Part shown: positions 8,191 through 16,447 of the stretch, in pieces | How positions within the stretch are numbered: position 1 is the stretch's first letter | Layout: every line of letters starts with the position of its first letter | Source: Paenibacillus foliorum | Lineage (GTDB): Bacteria > Bacillota > Bacilli > Paenibacillales > NBRC-103111 | Assembly: GCF_013141765.1 (NCBI RefSeq) | Contig: NZ_WHOD01000070.1 | Location: forward strand, 186,001 to 250,000 | Length of the DNA: 64,000 nt | Reading direction: 5' to 3' | Made by a program: the position numbers and the translations under genes | Notes under the pieces: generated by a model | Seen by the model: the letters and a program-made list of their open reading frames with translations, nothing else | Told to the model about the DNA's origin: nothing | Databases searched by the model: none

Positions 8191-9438
8191 ATGAACATAA
8201 GTCAAAGTCATCTCTCCAGAAATATCCCCTTATTTTATTTGTACCAGTTTTTGAATTCCTTTATTCTCGATCGCGGCATCTGGATGCTCTATTTGGCTTC
8301 CCGCGGCTTCACTTTGACAGAAATCGGTTTCATTGAAGCATTGTACCATGCTGTAATTTTCATTTTCGAGGTGCCGACAGGCTATATCGCCGACCGTTTT
8401 GGAAATAGGACCAGCCTGCTGCTCTCACAAATACTAGGACTGCTCGCCTCCGGCTGTCTGGTTTTGGCTTCCAATCCCATTTATATTGTTGCGGGTTTTC
8501 TACTCGGGGCCTTTGTCGGAACTCTGCAATCGGGGGCAACCAGTGCTCTCGTTTACGAAACGCTTAAGGTTCAGGGTAAACAAGAAGCTTTTAAGAAGCT
8601 TACTTCACGGCTGTCTGCTATCGTACTTATATCAATGGGACTTAGCGGCAGCGCTGGCGGCTTTTTATCCGATCTTCATTGGGAATGGGTATACATAGGT
8701 AAAATGGTCCTCCATATTCTCTCGTTTCTCATCATTCTTATGATTATTGAACCTCTTCATGTTAGAGGCGAAGAAGGAAGTAGAGAAACCTTGCTCTCTG
8801 GAGTAACCCAGCTATCGTTTGTTAACCAATTGCGCAAAGGGTATACGTTCATCAGTGAGAGTCGCCCTTTTCTAACTTTGAGCTTATTCGGTGCATTGCT
8901 GTATTCTATGTCTTGGTCAATTTCTTTTTATAGTCAAATCTTATTTCAACAAAACGGCCTGACCAACTCAACCATAGGAACGGTGAATGGGCTCGAAACA
9001 TGGGTCTCGGCAGCCATTACCGCTGTTGCTTATATCGGTGAACGCTGGCTCGGTAAAAAAGGTTCGTTGATTCTAAGTGCTTCCGGTTTTGCTTGCTGCT
9101 TAGTGCTGTTTTCCGCAAGTGAAGGCTCTGTGATGGTTATCAGCTGCTTTTTCCTGCTATCTGTCTTTATTAGCTACTTAGAGCCTCTCTTGGAAGCCTA
9201 TCTGAATGAGCTTGTCCCCTCTTCCATGCGAGCAACGATGCTTTCTGTTTTTAATATGATGGTTTCTGCAGGGATGATGATAACCTTTTTGCTTCTTGGT
9301 ATACTGGGGGACCGTATGGGAGTTTTCACTGCTCTGCAATCAGTTCTCGTCGTGTGGGTACCGCTGCTCGCACTATCGATGTTAGGGTGTCTAAGATATA
9401 CTCATAGTAAAAATGCTAACCCATCAAATATTAAGTAA
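8191..9438 (+). CDS. MFS transporter
   Basis: Integral membrane secondary transporter of 415 residues with about 12 hydrophobic segments. The loop after TM2 carries the MFS signature DRFGNR, preceded by EVPTGYIA, typical of drug-efflux-like MFS proteins of Bacillota. Substrate is unknown. AAAGGAA lies about 9 nt before the start. It follows the AraC gene on the same strand after 184 nt, and a terminator at 9462 ends the unit. It could export a compound or serve the neighbouring sugar genes; the sequence does not decide this. Confidence 0.85.
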   Translation: MNISQSHLSRNIPLFYLYQFLNSFILDRGIWMLYLASRGFTLTEIGFIEALYHAVIFIFEVPTGYIADRFGNRTSLLLSQILGLLASGCLVLASNPIYIVAGFLLGAFVGTLQSGATSALVYETLKVQGKQEAFKKLTSRLSAIVLISMGLSGSAGGFLSDLHWEWVYIGKMVLHILSFLIILMIIEPLHVRGEEGSRETLLSGVTQLSFVNQLRKGYTFISESRPFLTLSLFGALLYSMSWSISFYSQILFQQNGLTNSTIGTVNGLETWVSAAITAVAYIGERWLGKKGSLILSASGFACCLVLFSASEGSVMVISCFFLLSVFISYLEPLLEAYLNELVPSSMRATMLSVFNMMVSAGMMITFLLLGILGDRMGVFTALQSVLVVWVPLLALSMLGCLRYTHSKNANPSNIK

Positions 9439-9461
9439 CGCGAAATAGTTTTAAGTAAGGC

Positions 9462-9496
9462 AAAGCAACTGTTCCCTATGGGGGGCAGTTGCTTTT
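9462..9496 (+). terminator. Terminator after the MFS gene
   Basis: AAAGCAACTG pairs with CAGTTGCTTT, followed by CTTTTCTTG. It is convergent with the leuD terminator about 20 nt further on. Confidence 0.85.
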
Positions 9497-9512
9497 CTTG
9501 TACGCTGAACGC

Positions 9513-9553
9513 AAAAAAAGCCATTGAGAGAATGACCTCTCAACAGCTTTTTG
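9513..9553 (-). terminator. Terminator after leuD
   Basis: On the minus strand TTGAGAG pairs with CTCTCAA inside an AAAGC/GGCTTT stem, followed by seven T residues. Confidence 0.85.
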
Positions 9554-9566
9554 ATTATCTTTAAAC

Positions 9567-10172
9567 TTATTTGTAAGCTAATCTTGCTTGGTGAGCAGCT
9601 TCATAAGCACCGATTTTATCATCGTGTTGAAGCGTCAAGCCGATATCGTCCAAGCCTTGCAGAAGGAACTGACGGCGGTGCTCATCCAGATCAAACTCGA
9701 TGCTAAGACCTTGATCGTCGGTAATTTTGTTGTTCTCAAGATCAACAGTCAGCTTGTAGCCTTCTGTTTTAGCTGTGCGTTGGAACAAATCTTCCACTTG
9801 CTCTTCGCTCAGCTTGATAGGCAGGATACCGTTTTTGAAGCAGTTGTTGTAAAAAATATCGGCATAAGAAGGTGCAATAACAACCTTGAAGCCGTAATCT
9901 TGAATCGCCCATGGCGCATGCTCACGAGAAGAGCCGCAGCCGAAGTTAGCACGGGAAATCAAGACGGAAGAGCCTTGATAACGCGGCTGATTCAAAGAAA
10001 AGTCAGGAATGACATTTCCTTGATTATCAAAACGCCATTCAAAGAACAAGAACTGGCCAAAGCCGGTACGCTCGATCCGTTTCAAAAATTGCTTAGGAAT
10101 AATCGCATCTGTATCTACGTTTACGCGGTCTACCGGACCTACAAGGCCGGTATGCTTTTTAAAAGCTTCCAT
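9567..10172 (-). CDS. leuD: 3-isopropylmalate dehydratase, small subunit
   Basis: Forms the leucine-pathway isomerase with LeuC, converting 2-isopropylmalate to 3-isopropylmalate. The 201 residues show VNVDTDAIIPKQFLKRI at the start and the swivel-domain motif NFGCGSSREHAPWAI, both typical. GAGGAG lies about 8 nt before the ATG. It sits 73 nt behind leuC on the same strand and ends at a terminator. Confidence 0.96.
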   Translation of the reverse strand: MEAFKKHTGLVGPVDRVNVDTDAIIPKQFLKRIERTGFGQFLFFEWRFDNQGNVIPDFSLNQPRYQGSSVLISRANFGCGSSREHAPWAIQDYGFKVVIAPSYADIFYNNCFKNGILPIKLSEEQVEDLFQRTAKTEGYKLTVDLENNKITDDQGLSIEFDLDEHRRQFLLQGLDDIGLTLQHDDKIGAYEAAHQARLAYK

Positions 10173-10245
10173 GTCGTTCGTCTCCTCACATGAGTGACAG
10201 CCACCTTCGGTGTAACTGAAGTAACGGCTGCACTATAAGTTAATT

Positions 10246-11664
10246 TTAGGCTTGCTGCTTCACTTTGAAGTTCCAATCGCGCACATCAACGAAATGCCCT
10301 TTAATAGCAGCCGCAGCAGCCATAGCTGGGGATACCAAGTGAGTACGTCCGTCACGTCCTTGACGACCTTCAAAGTTCCGGTTAGAAGTCGATGCACAAC
10401 GTTGACCCGGCTTCAATACGTCCGGATTCATTGCTAAGCACATGCTGCAGCCGGCATCACGCCATTCGAAGCCCGCTTCGATGAAAATTTGGTCCAAGCC
10501 TTCTTTTTCAGCCTGAATTTTTACGCGTCCTGAGCCAGGAACAACGATAGCCGTTAAGCTAGAAGAAACTTTGTGACCTTGAGCAACCGCTGCCGCCGCA
10601 CGAAGATCCTCGATACGGCCATTCGTACAGGAACCGATAAATACATAATCCACGGACAAGTCAGTCATCGGAGTACCTGGAGTTAAGCCCATGTATTCAA
10701 TTGCTTTTTCAGCCGCTTTTCTCTCGTTCTCGGTTGTAAAGTTTTTTGGATCTGGTACAAGCGAAGTAATGTCGGCTCCCATACCAGGGCTTGTTCCCCA
10801 GGTTACTTGTGGGATTAGAGTGCTTGCATCAAATTCAACAACACGGTCAAATTGAGCACCTTCATCGGTAATAAGCTTCGTCCATTCAACAACTGCTTGA
10901 TCAAAAGCTTCGCCTTGCGGTACATATTCGCGTCCGCGCAAATATTCAAAGGTTTTCTCGTCTGGTGCGATCAAGCCGGCTCTTGCTCCGCCTTCAATCG
11001 ACATGTTGCAAACAGTCATACGCTCTTCCATAGAAAGGTTGCGGATAGCTTCGCCTGTGTATTCAATAACATAGCCGGTAGCAAAATCCGTACCATACTT
11101 GCCGATTACCCCAAGAATCAAGTCCTTAGCAGTAATTCCAGGATTCAAGCTTCCAATGATGCGAACTTCCAAGGTTTTAGCCTTTGATTGCTGCAAGCAT
11201 TGAGTTGCCATTACGTGCTCAACTTCGCTTGTACCGATACCGAAAGCAAGTGCGCCAAATGCGCCGTGAGTGGATGTGTGGCTGTCGCCGCAAACAATCG
11301 TTTTGCCCGGGTGAGTTAAACCAATCTCAGGTCCCATAACGTGTACAACGCCTTGATCGATGTTGTCCAAGTCGAATAGCTTTACGCCAAAATCCTTGCA
11401 GTTTTGTGAGAGAGTATCAATTTGCTGCTTGGAAATAGGATCTGTAATGTTGAAACGGTCTTTCGTAGGTACATTGTGGTCCATAGTTGCAAATGTCAGG
11501 TCAGGACGGCGCACCTTACGGCCGCTTAAGCGAAGACCTTCAAATGCTTGCGGGGACGTTACTTCATGCACAAGTTGCAAGTCGATATAAATGATGCTCG
11601 GCTTGCCCTCTTCCTGATGAATAACATGGTTGTCCCAGATCTTTTCAAATAAAGTTTTTGCCAT
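10246..11664 (-). CDS. leuC: 3-isopropylmalate dehydratase, large subunit
   Basis: Aconitase-superfamily catalytic subunit carrying a 4Fe-4S cluster. The cluster cysteines are visible in GSCTNGR and AGCSMCLAMNPD, and the substrate region in CGDSHTSTHGAFGALAFGIG. About 472 residues is normal. I start at ATG 11664 (MAKTLFEKIWD), 6 nt after GAGGTG, not at the in-frame codon 11 residues upstream. No T-box or other leader is present; control is more likely through the divergent LysR gene. leuA and leuB are not here. Confidence 0.96.
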   Translation of the reverse strand: MAKTLFEKIWDNHVIHQEEGKPSIIYIDLQLVHEVTSPQAFEGLRLSGRKVRRPDLTFATMDHNVPTKDRFNITDPISKQQIDTLSQNCKDFGVKLFDLDNIDQGVVHVMGPEIGLTHPGKTIVCGDSHTSTHGAFGALAFGIGTSEVEHVMATQCLQQSKAKTLEVRIIGSLNPGITAKDLILGVIGKYGTDFATGYVIEYTGEAIRNLSMEERMTVCNMSIEGGARAGLIAPDEKTFEYLRGREYVPQGEAFDQAVVEWTKLITDEGAQFDRVVEFDASTLIPQVTWGTSPGMGADITSLVPDPKNFTTENERKAAEKAIEYMGLTPGTPMTDLSVDYVFIGSCTNGRIEDLRAAAAVAQGHKVSSSLTAIVVPGSGRVKIQAEKEGLDQIFIEAGFEWRDAGCSMCLAMNPDVLKPGQRCASTSNRNFEGRQGRDGRTHLVSPAMAAAAAIKGHFVDVRDWNFKVKQQA

Positions 11665-11753
11665 CAGTTTCACCTCATTATCATGAATGCGAATCAATTC
11701 ATTTTATTTTCTTATACTAGCATTACTTTATTGATTGATCCAAGATATAATAT

Positions 11754-11768
11754 CTATAAGCTTGATAG
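11754..11768. promoter_or_regulatory. Candidate LysR-type operator (T-N11-A dyad)
   Basis: CTAT-N7-ATAG lies in the leuC/LysR intergenic region, 42 nt before the regulator start. It fits the T-N11-A dyad that LysR-type proteins bind, usually near their own gene and the divergent target. Confidence 0.45.
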
Positions 11769-11809
11769 CTGTTTCCTATAAATTGTAGCTGTAAAGGAGT
11801 CTTATTCTT

Positions 11810-12730
11810 ATGGAGCTTAGACAATTGCAGTATGCGCTGCAAATCGCAATAGAAAAAAACTTTTCCAGAGCTGCCGAGAAGCTGCATATCGCCCAGCCAT
11901 CCCTCAGTCAGCAGCTATCCAAGCTGGAGAAGGAAATCGGTGTGCTGCTGTTTCAGCGAACCACCAACTCGGTGGAGGTGACACACGCAGGCCTGTTGTT
12001 CATGGAGAAAGCGCAAGCCATTCTCGACATGGTCGAGCAGCTGAAGCGCGAAATGGAGGATATCTCGCAAATGCGTAAGGGCAAGCTCGTTGTCGGCAGT
12101 CTGCCGATTACCGGAGCTCATGTGCTGCCGCTAGTGCTGCCTGTGTTTCAAGCGAGCTATCCTGAAATTGAAATCATGCTGATGGAGGAAACATCCGCGA
12201 ACCTTGAGCATATGACAGCGAGCGGCCAGATCGATATCTCCTTACTTTCGCTGCCGCTTCAAGACGAGTCATTAACCTATGTACCTTTAATAGAAGAAGA
12301 AATTGTTATAGCTGTTCCTCCACAGCATCGATTAGCGCAGTTCTCGGAAAACCCGCAGCAATCGATTAACCTTAGCGACCTGCGTGATGAGCCTTTTATC
12401 GCGCTGAAAAAAGGGCAAGGATTCCGTCAAATTACGATCGAGCTCTGTGTGAATGCCGGCTTTACGCCTAGAATAGTTTTCGAAAGCAGCAATATTGAAA
12501 CTGTGCAATCATTGGTGGCCGCTGGTATGGGTATCGCATTCGTCCCCCACATGGTGTCTAGAGGCGGATGGAGCGAGCATGCACCCCGTTATTTATCATT
12601 GTCACACCATCCGACAAGAACACTCGTCATCACCTACCGTAAGGGAAGATATTTATCCAAAGCAGTCGAAGCCTTTATGACAACCTTCCGTGAGGTTGTA
12701 GAAAAGCAACAGCAGGAGAAACGCAGCTGA
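11810..12730 (+). CDS. LysR-family transcriptional regulator
   Basis: The 306 residues begin with a clear LysR winged helix-turn-helix (ELRQLQYALQIAIEKNFSRA, then AEKLHIAQPSLSQQLSKLEKEIG, residues about 2-60) and continue with a periplasmic-binding-protein-like effector domain (about 90-295). The gene is divergent from leuC with 145 nt between starts, so leuCD regulation is the natural inference; the effector is unknown. CynR/CidR-type proteins have the same layout. A terminator follows at 12805. Confidence 0.88.
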   Translation: MELRQLQYALQIAIEKNFSRAAEKLHIAQPSLSQQLSKLEKEIGVLLFQRTTNSVEVTHAGLLFMEKAQAILDMVEQLKREMEDISQMRKGKLVVGSLPITGAHVLPLVLPVFQASYPEIEIMLMEETSANLEHMTASGQIDISLLSLPLQDESLTYVPLIEEEIVIAVPPQHRLAQFSENPQQSINLSDLRDEPFIALKKGQGFRQITIELCVNAGFTPRIVFESSNIETVQSLVAAGMGIAFVPHMVSRGGWSEHAPRYLSLSHHPTRTLVITYRKGRYLSKAVEAFMTTFREVVEKQQQEKRS

Positions 12731-12804
12731 ATCGACTCGTTAGCCAGATGTAGTAGCCTTTTCCAAAAAGATAAAAGCAAGTGACTGAATCCCATAAAAT
12801 GTGC

Positions 12805-12853
12805 AAAAAGAACCTTCAAATCCACTATGAAAATGGAACTGAGGGTTCTTTTT
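12805..12853 (+). terminator. Terminator after the LysR gene
   Basis: AAAAAGAACCTTCA pairs with TGAGGGTTCTTTT, with five T residues. The minus-strand mtnU gene ends 126 nt further on, so the stem may serve both directions. Confidence 0.75.
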
Positions 12854-12978
12854 ATCAGAATATTACCTACAAAGCGGTGGCTTAGTTTCCATAAGGTGAC
12901 ACACACTCTTAAAACATTATTTCAGGCAATCCAATCCGCCCTATGCAATCCAATCCATAAGCCATGTTTATTTCTTTC

Positions 12979-13776
12979 TCAATATAAAGTCGGGCGCCGA
13001 TCCTCGAAGATCGGAATACGGCTGCGCACTTGCCCAACCAGCTCCATATCGATCTCAGCCCGAATAATCTGTTCGGTCTCATCGCCTTCCGCAAGCACTT
13101 CACCCCATGGATCAATGACCATCGAATGCCCGAAAAATTCCGTTGTTCCGCTAATGCCGACCCGGTTGCAAGATACGACGAACATTTGATTTTCAATGGC
13201 CCGAGCCATTAATAAAGTCCTCCAATGATGCAGCCTTGGATTAGGCCACTCAGCCGGTACGAATAAGATTTGCGCACCACCAAGCGCCAGCTTTCTGGAA
13301 AGCTCGGGAAACCGGATATCATAGCATATCATCATTCCTGCAGGTATATCATCAAGCTGGAACTGCCCTAAGCTTTTGCCTTCCTGTAAATACTTCTCCT
13401 CATCCATCAGACGGAATAAATGAATTTTAGAATAATCGGCCACCCGGTTGCCTTCCCGGTCATAAGCATAAATCGTATTGTAAATCTCGTCGCCCTTCTT
13501 CTCCGCTATCGAACCGCCAATTACATTTACACCATGCTTCATGCTAAAAGTCGAAAGAAGCTCATGCGTCTGCTTGCCTTCTAAGTCAGCCAGCTCCTGA
13601 ATTCGGTCTAGCGCATACCCCGTATTCCACATTTCCGGAAACAAGATAACATCAGGCTTAGGCCCCTTCTGAACGGCCTCATCCAGCATTGCTTCTAATT
13701 TCGAAAAATTCAACTGCGGCTCCCCAATAGCAATATCCATCTGAAGCAGCGCTACGTTCCATTTTTTATGTGCCAT
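12979..13776 (-). CDS. mtnU: Carbon-nitrogen hydrolase, probable omega-amidase of methionine salvage
   Basis: Nitrilase-superfamily enzyme, 265 residues. The catalytic triad is visible: Glu in LFPEMWNTGY, Lys in DYSKIHLF and Cys in MICYDIRFPE. The whole protein, including ENQMFVVSCNRVG and the end, resembles B. subtilis MtnU (YkrU) as I recall it. That protein sits beside mtnE and is thought to hydrolyse the alpha-ketoglutaramate made by the glutamine-dependent transaminase. Here mtnE lies 1.1 kb away on the other strand with one methyltransferase gene between, which supports the assignment. The biochemical role is inferred. Confidence 0.8.
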   Translation of the reverse strand: MAHKKWNVALLQMDIAIGEPQLNFSKLEAMLDEAVQKGPKPDVILFPEMWNTGYALDRIQELADLEGKQTHELLSTFSMKHGVNVIGGSIAEKKGDEIYNTIYAYDREGNRVADYSKIHLFRLMDEEKYLQEGKSLGQFQLDDIPAGMMICYDIRFPELSRKLALGGAQILFVPAEWPNPRLHHWRTLLMARAIENQMFVVSCNRVGISGTTEFFGHSMVIDPWGEVLAEGDETEQIIRAEIDMELVGQVRSRIPIFEDRRPTLY

Positions 13777-13854
13777 GCAATACCATCCTCTTTACTTAAA
13801 ATACAACCTTATAAATCAACCTTTTATACATCATAGACGAAGCTGACCAGGACT

Positions 13855-14637
13855 TCAATGCTTCCTTGCAACCCATACCGTCCAACGATCCTTTTCTTCA
13901 AAAGCATCCTCATTCCTATAACCGGATCTCTGCTGAATGAAGTCCGCCAATTCAATCAATTCCTTATCATTCAATTCATGCAAAAGTGTGCGTCCGGTCC
14001 GTTTCAGCAGATCACTGCGAAAATCTGAAAACTTAATGTACATTTCTCTCGTTTCCCACAGCAGCATCTGTTCTTGCTCTACAAAGCCCGCCTCCGCAAG
14101 CGCATTGCAAACAGCAGACGATGAATGCCTCCGTGCGGCTTCCTTCTCAATTAACTTCGGGAACCTTTCAAAAAAGTATCCTCGCAAATGCTCCCGTCCG
14201 CCTGCAAGCAGACAATCATCCGGTGTGCGGTCCTGCACAAGGAGCGTTCCTCCCTGATCTAACACGCGGTATGCTTCACAAAAACAGTCAGTCAGCTGAT
14301 CAGCAGACAGATGATGAATTAAAGCTCGCTCCAAAACGACATCAAACCCACCATCCGCGAGTCCCGTCTGCAGCGCATGACCTTGGTGGAAATGGATATT
14401 CTCAATACCCGAGCAATATACCGCAGCTCCATCCAGCATCGCTTGAGAGAAGTCGATACCTGTCACTTCAGCTGTGCCGAGTTCGGCCAACGCTTTCGTG
14501 TAGATCCCGCCACCGCAGCCAATATCGACTGCTTTTGCCCCTTTCAAATCGACCTTGTCTGTAATAAGCTGCCTCCAGCCTACATTAGCAGCCCGACTAG
14601 CATAGGAATTGCTGTGTTTACTATCATGAAAGTCCAT
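13855..14637 (-). CDS. Class I SAM-dependent methyltransferase
   Basis: About 260 residues. Motif I (AKAVDIGCGGGIYTKALAELG) and the following acidic strand (EVTGIDFS) define a Rossmann-type methyltransferase; FDVVLERALIHHL is motif IV-like. The acceptor is unknown. I prefer ATG 14637, with AAGG 6 nt before it; ATG 14643 is also possible. It precedes mtnU by 78 nt on the same strand and is divergent from mtnE, so it is embedded in methionine-salvage genes. Whether it has a role there is unknown. Confidence 0.8.
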   Translation of the reverse strand: MDFHDSKHSNSYASRAANVGWRQLITDKVDLKGAKAVDIGCGGGIYTKALAELGTAEVTGIDFSQAMLDGAAVYCSGIENIHFHQGHALQTGLADGGFDVVLERALIHHLSADQLTDCFCEAYRVLDQGGTLLVQDRTPDDCLLAGGREHLRGYFFERFPKLIEKEAARRHSSSAVCNALAEAGFVEQEQMLLWETREMYIKFSDFRSDLLKRTGRTLLHELNDKELIELADFIQQRSGYRNEDAFEEKDRWTVWVARKH

Positions 14638-14839
14638 AGTCATCCTTACACGACCCTTCAAAAGAAGATAAAAACACAAATGAGGATAAAACGCAAATCA
14701 TCGTATCACGTAGTGAAACTTAATCTCGTTATATAAAACTGTGTGGCACTTATTTTATCATTTCCTATTGAACTTGAAAAGCAATAATCCCGATCAGCTA
14801 TACAGCTTTTTCGTTTCATGTTACATTATTTTTAGTTTC

Positions 14840-14868
14840 TTGGAACAATAATCAATACGGATTAAAAT
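14840..14868 (+). promoter_or_regulatory. Probable sigma-A promoter of mtnE
   Basis: TTGGAA, 17 nt, TAAAAT. The implied leader of about 25 nt is too short for a SAM riboswitch, and no S-box core was found between 14680 and 14898. Confidence 0.55.
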
Positions 14869-14898
14869 AACCTACTTTATCATGGAGTGTGACTATAG

Positions 14899-16104
14899 AT
14901 GAATTCATCCTTTTCATCCCAAGTATCTGCTTTTGAGATTCAACCAGCCGAACGTATGCAAGAGCTCCCGACCCAATTTTTTGCCACATTGGTACGCAAA
15001 GCGAATGAACAAATTACTGCGGGACATGACGTTATCAATTTGGGCCAAGGCAATCCAGATCAACCGACACCTCCCCATATCGTAAAGACGCTGCAGGAAG
15101 CAGCCGAAAATCCGCTGTATCACCGCTATCCGCCTTTTAATGGGTTTATGTTCCTCAAACAAGCTATAGCTCAGCGCTATAAAGAGGATTATGGAGTAGA
15201 CTTAAATCCGGAGACCGAGGTCGCGATACTATTTGGTGGCAAGACCGGACTTGTTGAAATCAGCCAATGCCTGCTTAATCCAGGGGACGTATGCTTAGTG
15301 CCAGATCCCGGCTACCCTGACTATTGGTCCGGAGTAGCGCTATCTGGGGCTAGAATGGCGTTTATGCCGCTCCGTGAATCCAATGCCTTTTTGCCTGATT
15401 ACAGCGCTCTATCGGCCGATGATTTGAACAAAGCCAAGCTAATGTTCATCAACTACCCTAACAACCCGACAGGCGCAGCGGCTCCCGCTTCATTCTATCA
15501 AGATACGATCCGTTTCGCTGAAAAACACGGAATCGTTGTTGCCAGCGACTTTGCGTACGGTGCTCTGGGCTTTGATGGTCAGAAGCCGGTCAGCTTCCTG
15601 CAGCAGCCGGGTGCCAAAGAAGTCGGAGTTGAATTCTATACCTTGTCCAAAACTTACAACATGGCTGGATGGCGAGTTGGCTTTGCGCTTGGTAATCCAG
15701 AAGTTGTTCGCTTGATTAACCTGATCCAGGATCATTACTATTGCAGTTTATTCGGAGGCATACAAGCGGCTGCGGCGGCCGCGCTGACTGGGCCACAGGA
15801 TTGCGTTACCTCATTACTTGCTATGTATCAAGGCCGAAGAGACGCATTATATTCCGCATTAGATCAAATTGGCTGGAAGGCTCAACGTTCACAGGGCTCC
15901 TTCTTCACTTGGCTGCCGGTTCCCAAGGGCTATACCTCAGCATCGCTTGCCGATCTTTTACTAGAAGAAGCCAAAATTGTTGTAGCTCCGGGCATCGGCT
16001 TTGGAGAAAATGGAGAAGGCTACGTTAGACTAGGACTCCTAACACCAGAAGAAAGGCTTCGAGAAGCCGTAAACCGGATAGCTAAGCTGAATTTGTTCAG
16101 CTAA
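14899..16104 (+). CDS. mtnE: Methionine-salvage aminotransferase
   Basis: PLP enzyme of fold type I that transaminates 2-oxo-4-methylthiobutyrate to methionine as the last salvage step. The 401 residues carry HDVINLGQGNPDQPTP, VPDPGYPDYWSGVALSGA, NYPNNPTGA and the PLP-lysine region YTLSKTYNMAGWRVGF. The first two match B. subtilis MtnE (YkrV) closely by memory. The N-terminus is a little longer than the Bacillus protein. GGAG lies 11 nt before the ATG. Alone on its transcript as far as can be seen; mtnU is divergent nearby. Confidence 0.87.
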   Translation: MNSSFSSQVSAFEIQPAERMQELPTQFFATLVRKANEQITAGHDVINLGQGNPDQPTPPHIVKTLQEAAENPLYHRYPPFNGFMFLKQAIAQRYKEDYGVDLNPETEVAILFGGKTGLVEISQCLLNPGDVCLVPDPGYPDYWSGVALSGARMAFMPLRESNAFLPDYSALSADDLNKAKLMFINYPNNPTGAAAPASFYQDTIRFAEKHGIVVASDFAYGALGFDGQKPVSFLQQPGAKEVGVEFYTLSKTYNMAGWRVGFALGNPEVVRLINLIQDHYYCSLFGGIQAAAAAALTGPQDCVTSLLAMYQGRRDALYSALDQIGWKAQRSQGSFFTWLPVPKGYTSASLADLLLEEAKIVVAPGIGFGENGEGYVRLGLLTPEERLREAVNRIAKLNLFS

Positions 16105-16134
16105 ATTCTAAGCTGTGATGATGACGTCTCAACC

Positions 16135-16164
16135 TTTACAAAACAGCCAACAAAATGCTATGCT
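16135..16164 (+). promoter_or_regulatory. Probable sigma-A promoter of the pro T-box operon
   Basis: TTTACA, 18 nt, TATGCT. The predicted start near 16171 precedes the first stem of the T-box leader. Confidence 0.5.
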
Positions 16165-16170
16165 AGAAAA

Positions 16171-16403
16171 AACCAAACGTAATGATGGGACCATTAGGAA
16201 GCCCCTTCACGCGCAGAGAGTAAATTCCATTGGCTGTAAGAATTTACCGTGAAGCCTTACCGAACCTGCCCCGGAACGGCCAGTGACGAGCTGGACGGCT
16301 GCCTTGCTGTTACCAAAGGCTTATAAAGATGGATGATTTATCATCAATTAAGGTGGTACCGCGGAAGTTCAAGCTTTCGTCCTTATAGGACGAGGGCTTT
16401 TTG
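16171..16403 (+). promoter_or_regulatory. T-box riboswitch, proline type, upstream of proB
   Basis: The T-box core AAGGTGGTACCGCGG is at 16350-16364. The terminator AAGCTTTCGTCC / GGACGAGGGCTT with a T-run is at 16371-16402. Stem I is recognisable from AGAGAG and GGCTG between the pairing arms GTAAATTC and GAATTTAC, stacked on TTCACG/CGTGAA. The 3' side of the specifier loop reads CCTGCCCCGGAAC, so every reasonable register gives a Pro codon (CCT, CCC or CCG). This matches the downstream proB. Uncharged tRNA-Pro should stabilise the antiterminator and allow transcription. Confidence 0.93.
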
Positions 16404-16447
16404 TGTTTTTTCAGGATATTTGACGTGAAGAAAGAAGTGAACCTGTC

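Noticed and set aside
9588..10193. Plus-strand frame of 201 residues opposite leuD
   Set aside because: Exact antisense shadow of leuD; leuD has the family motifs and ribosome site.
14680..14898. SAM riboswitch (S-box) upstream of mtnE
   Set aside because: I looked for the conserved S-box blocks (CTTATC..GAGGGA and the GCAACC end) and found none; the likely promoter leaves too short a leader.
16171..16403. SAM or other metabolite riboswitch as explanation for the pro leader
   Set aside because: The AAGGTGGTACCGCGG core and the following terminator are diagnostic of a T-box.
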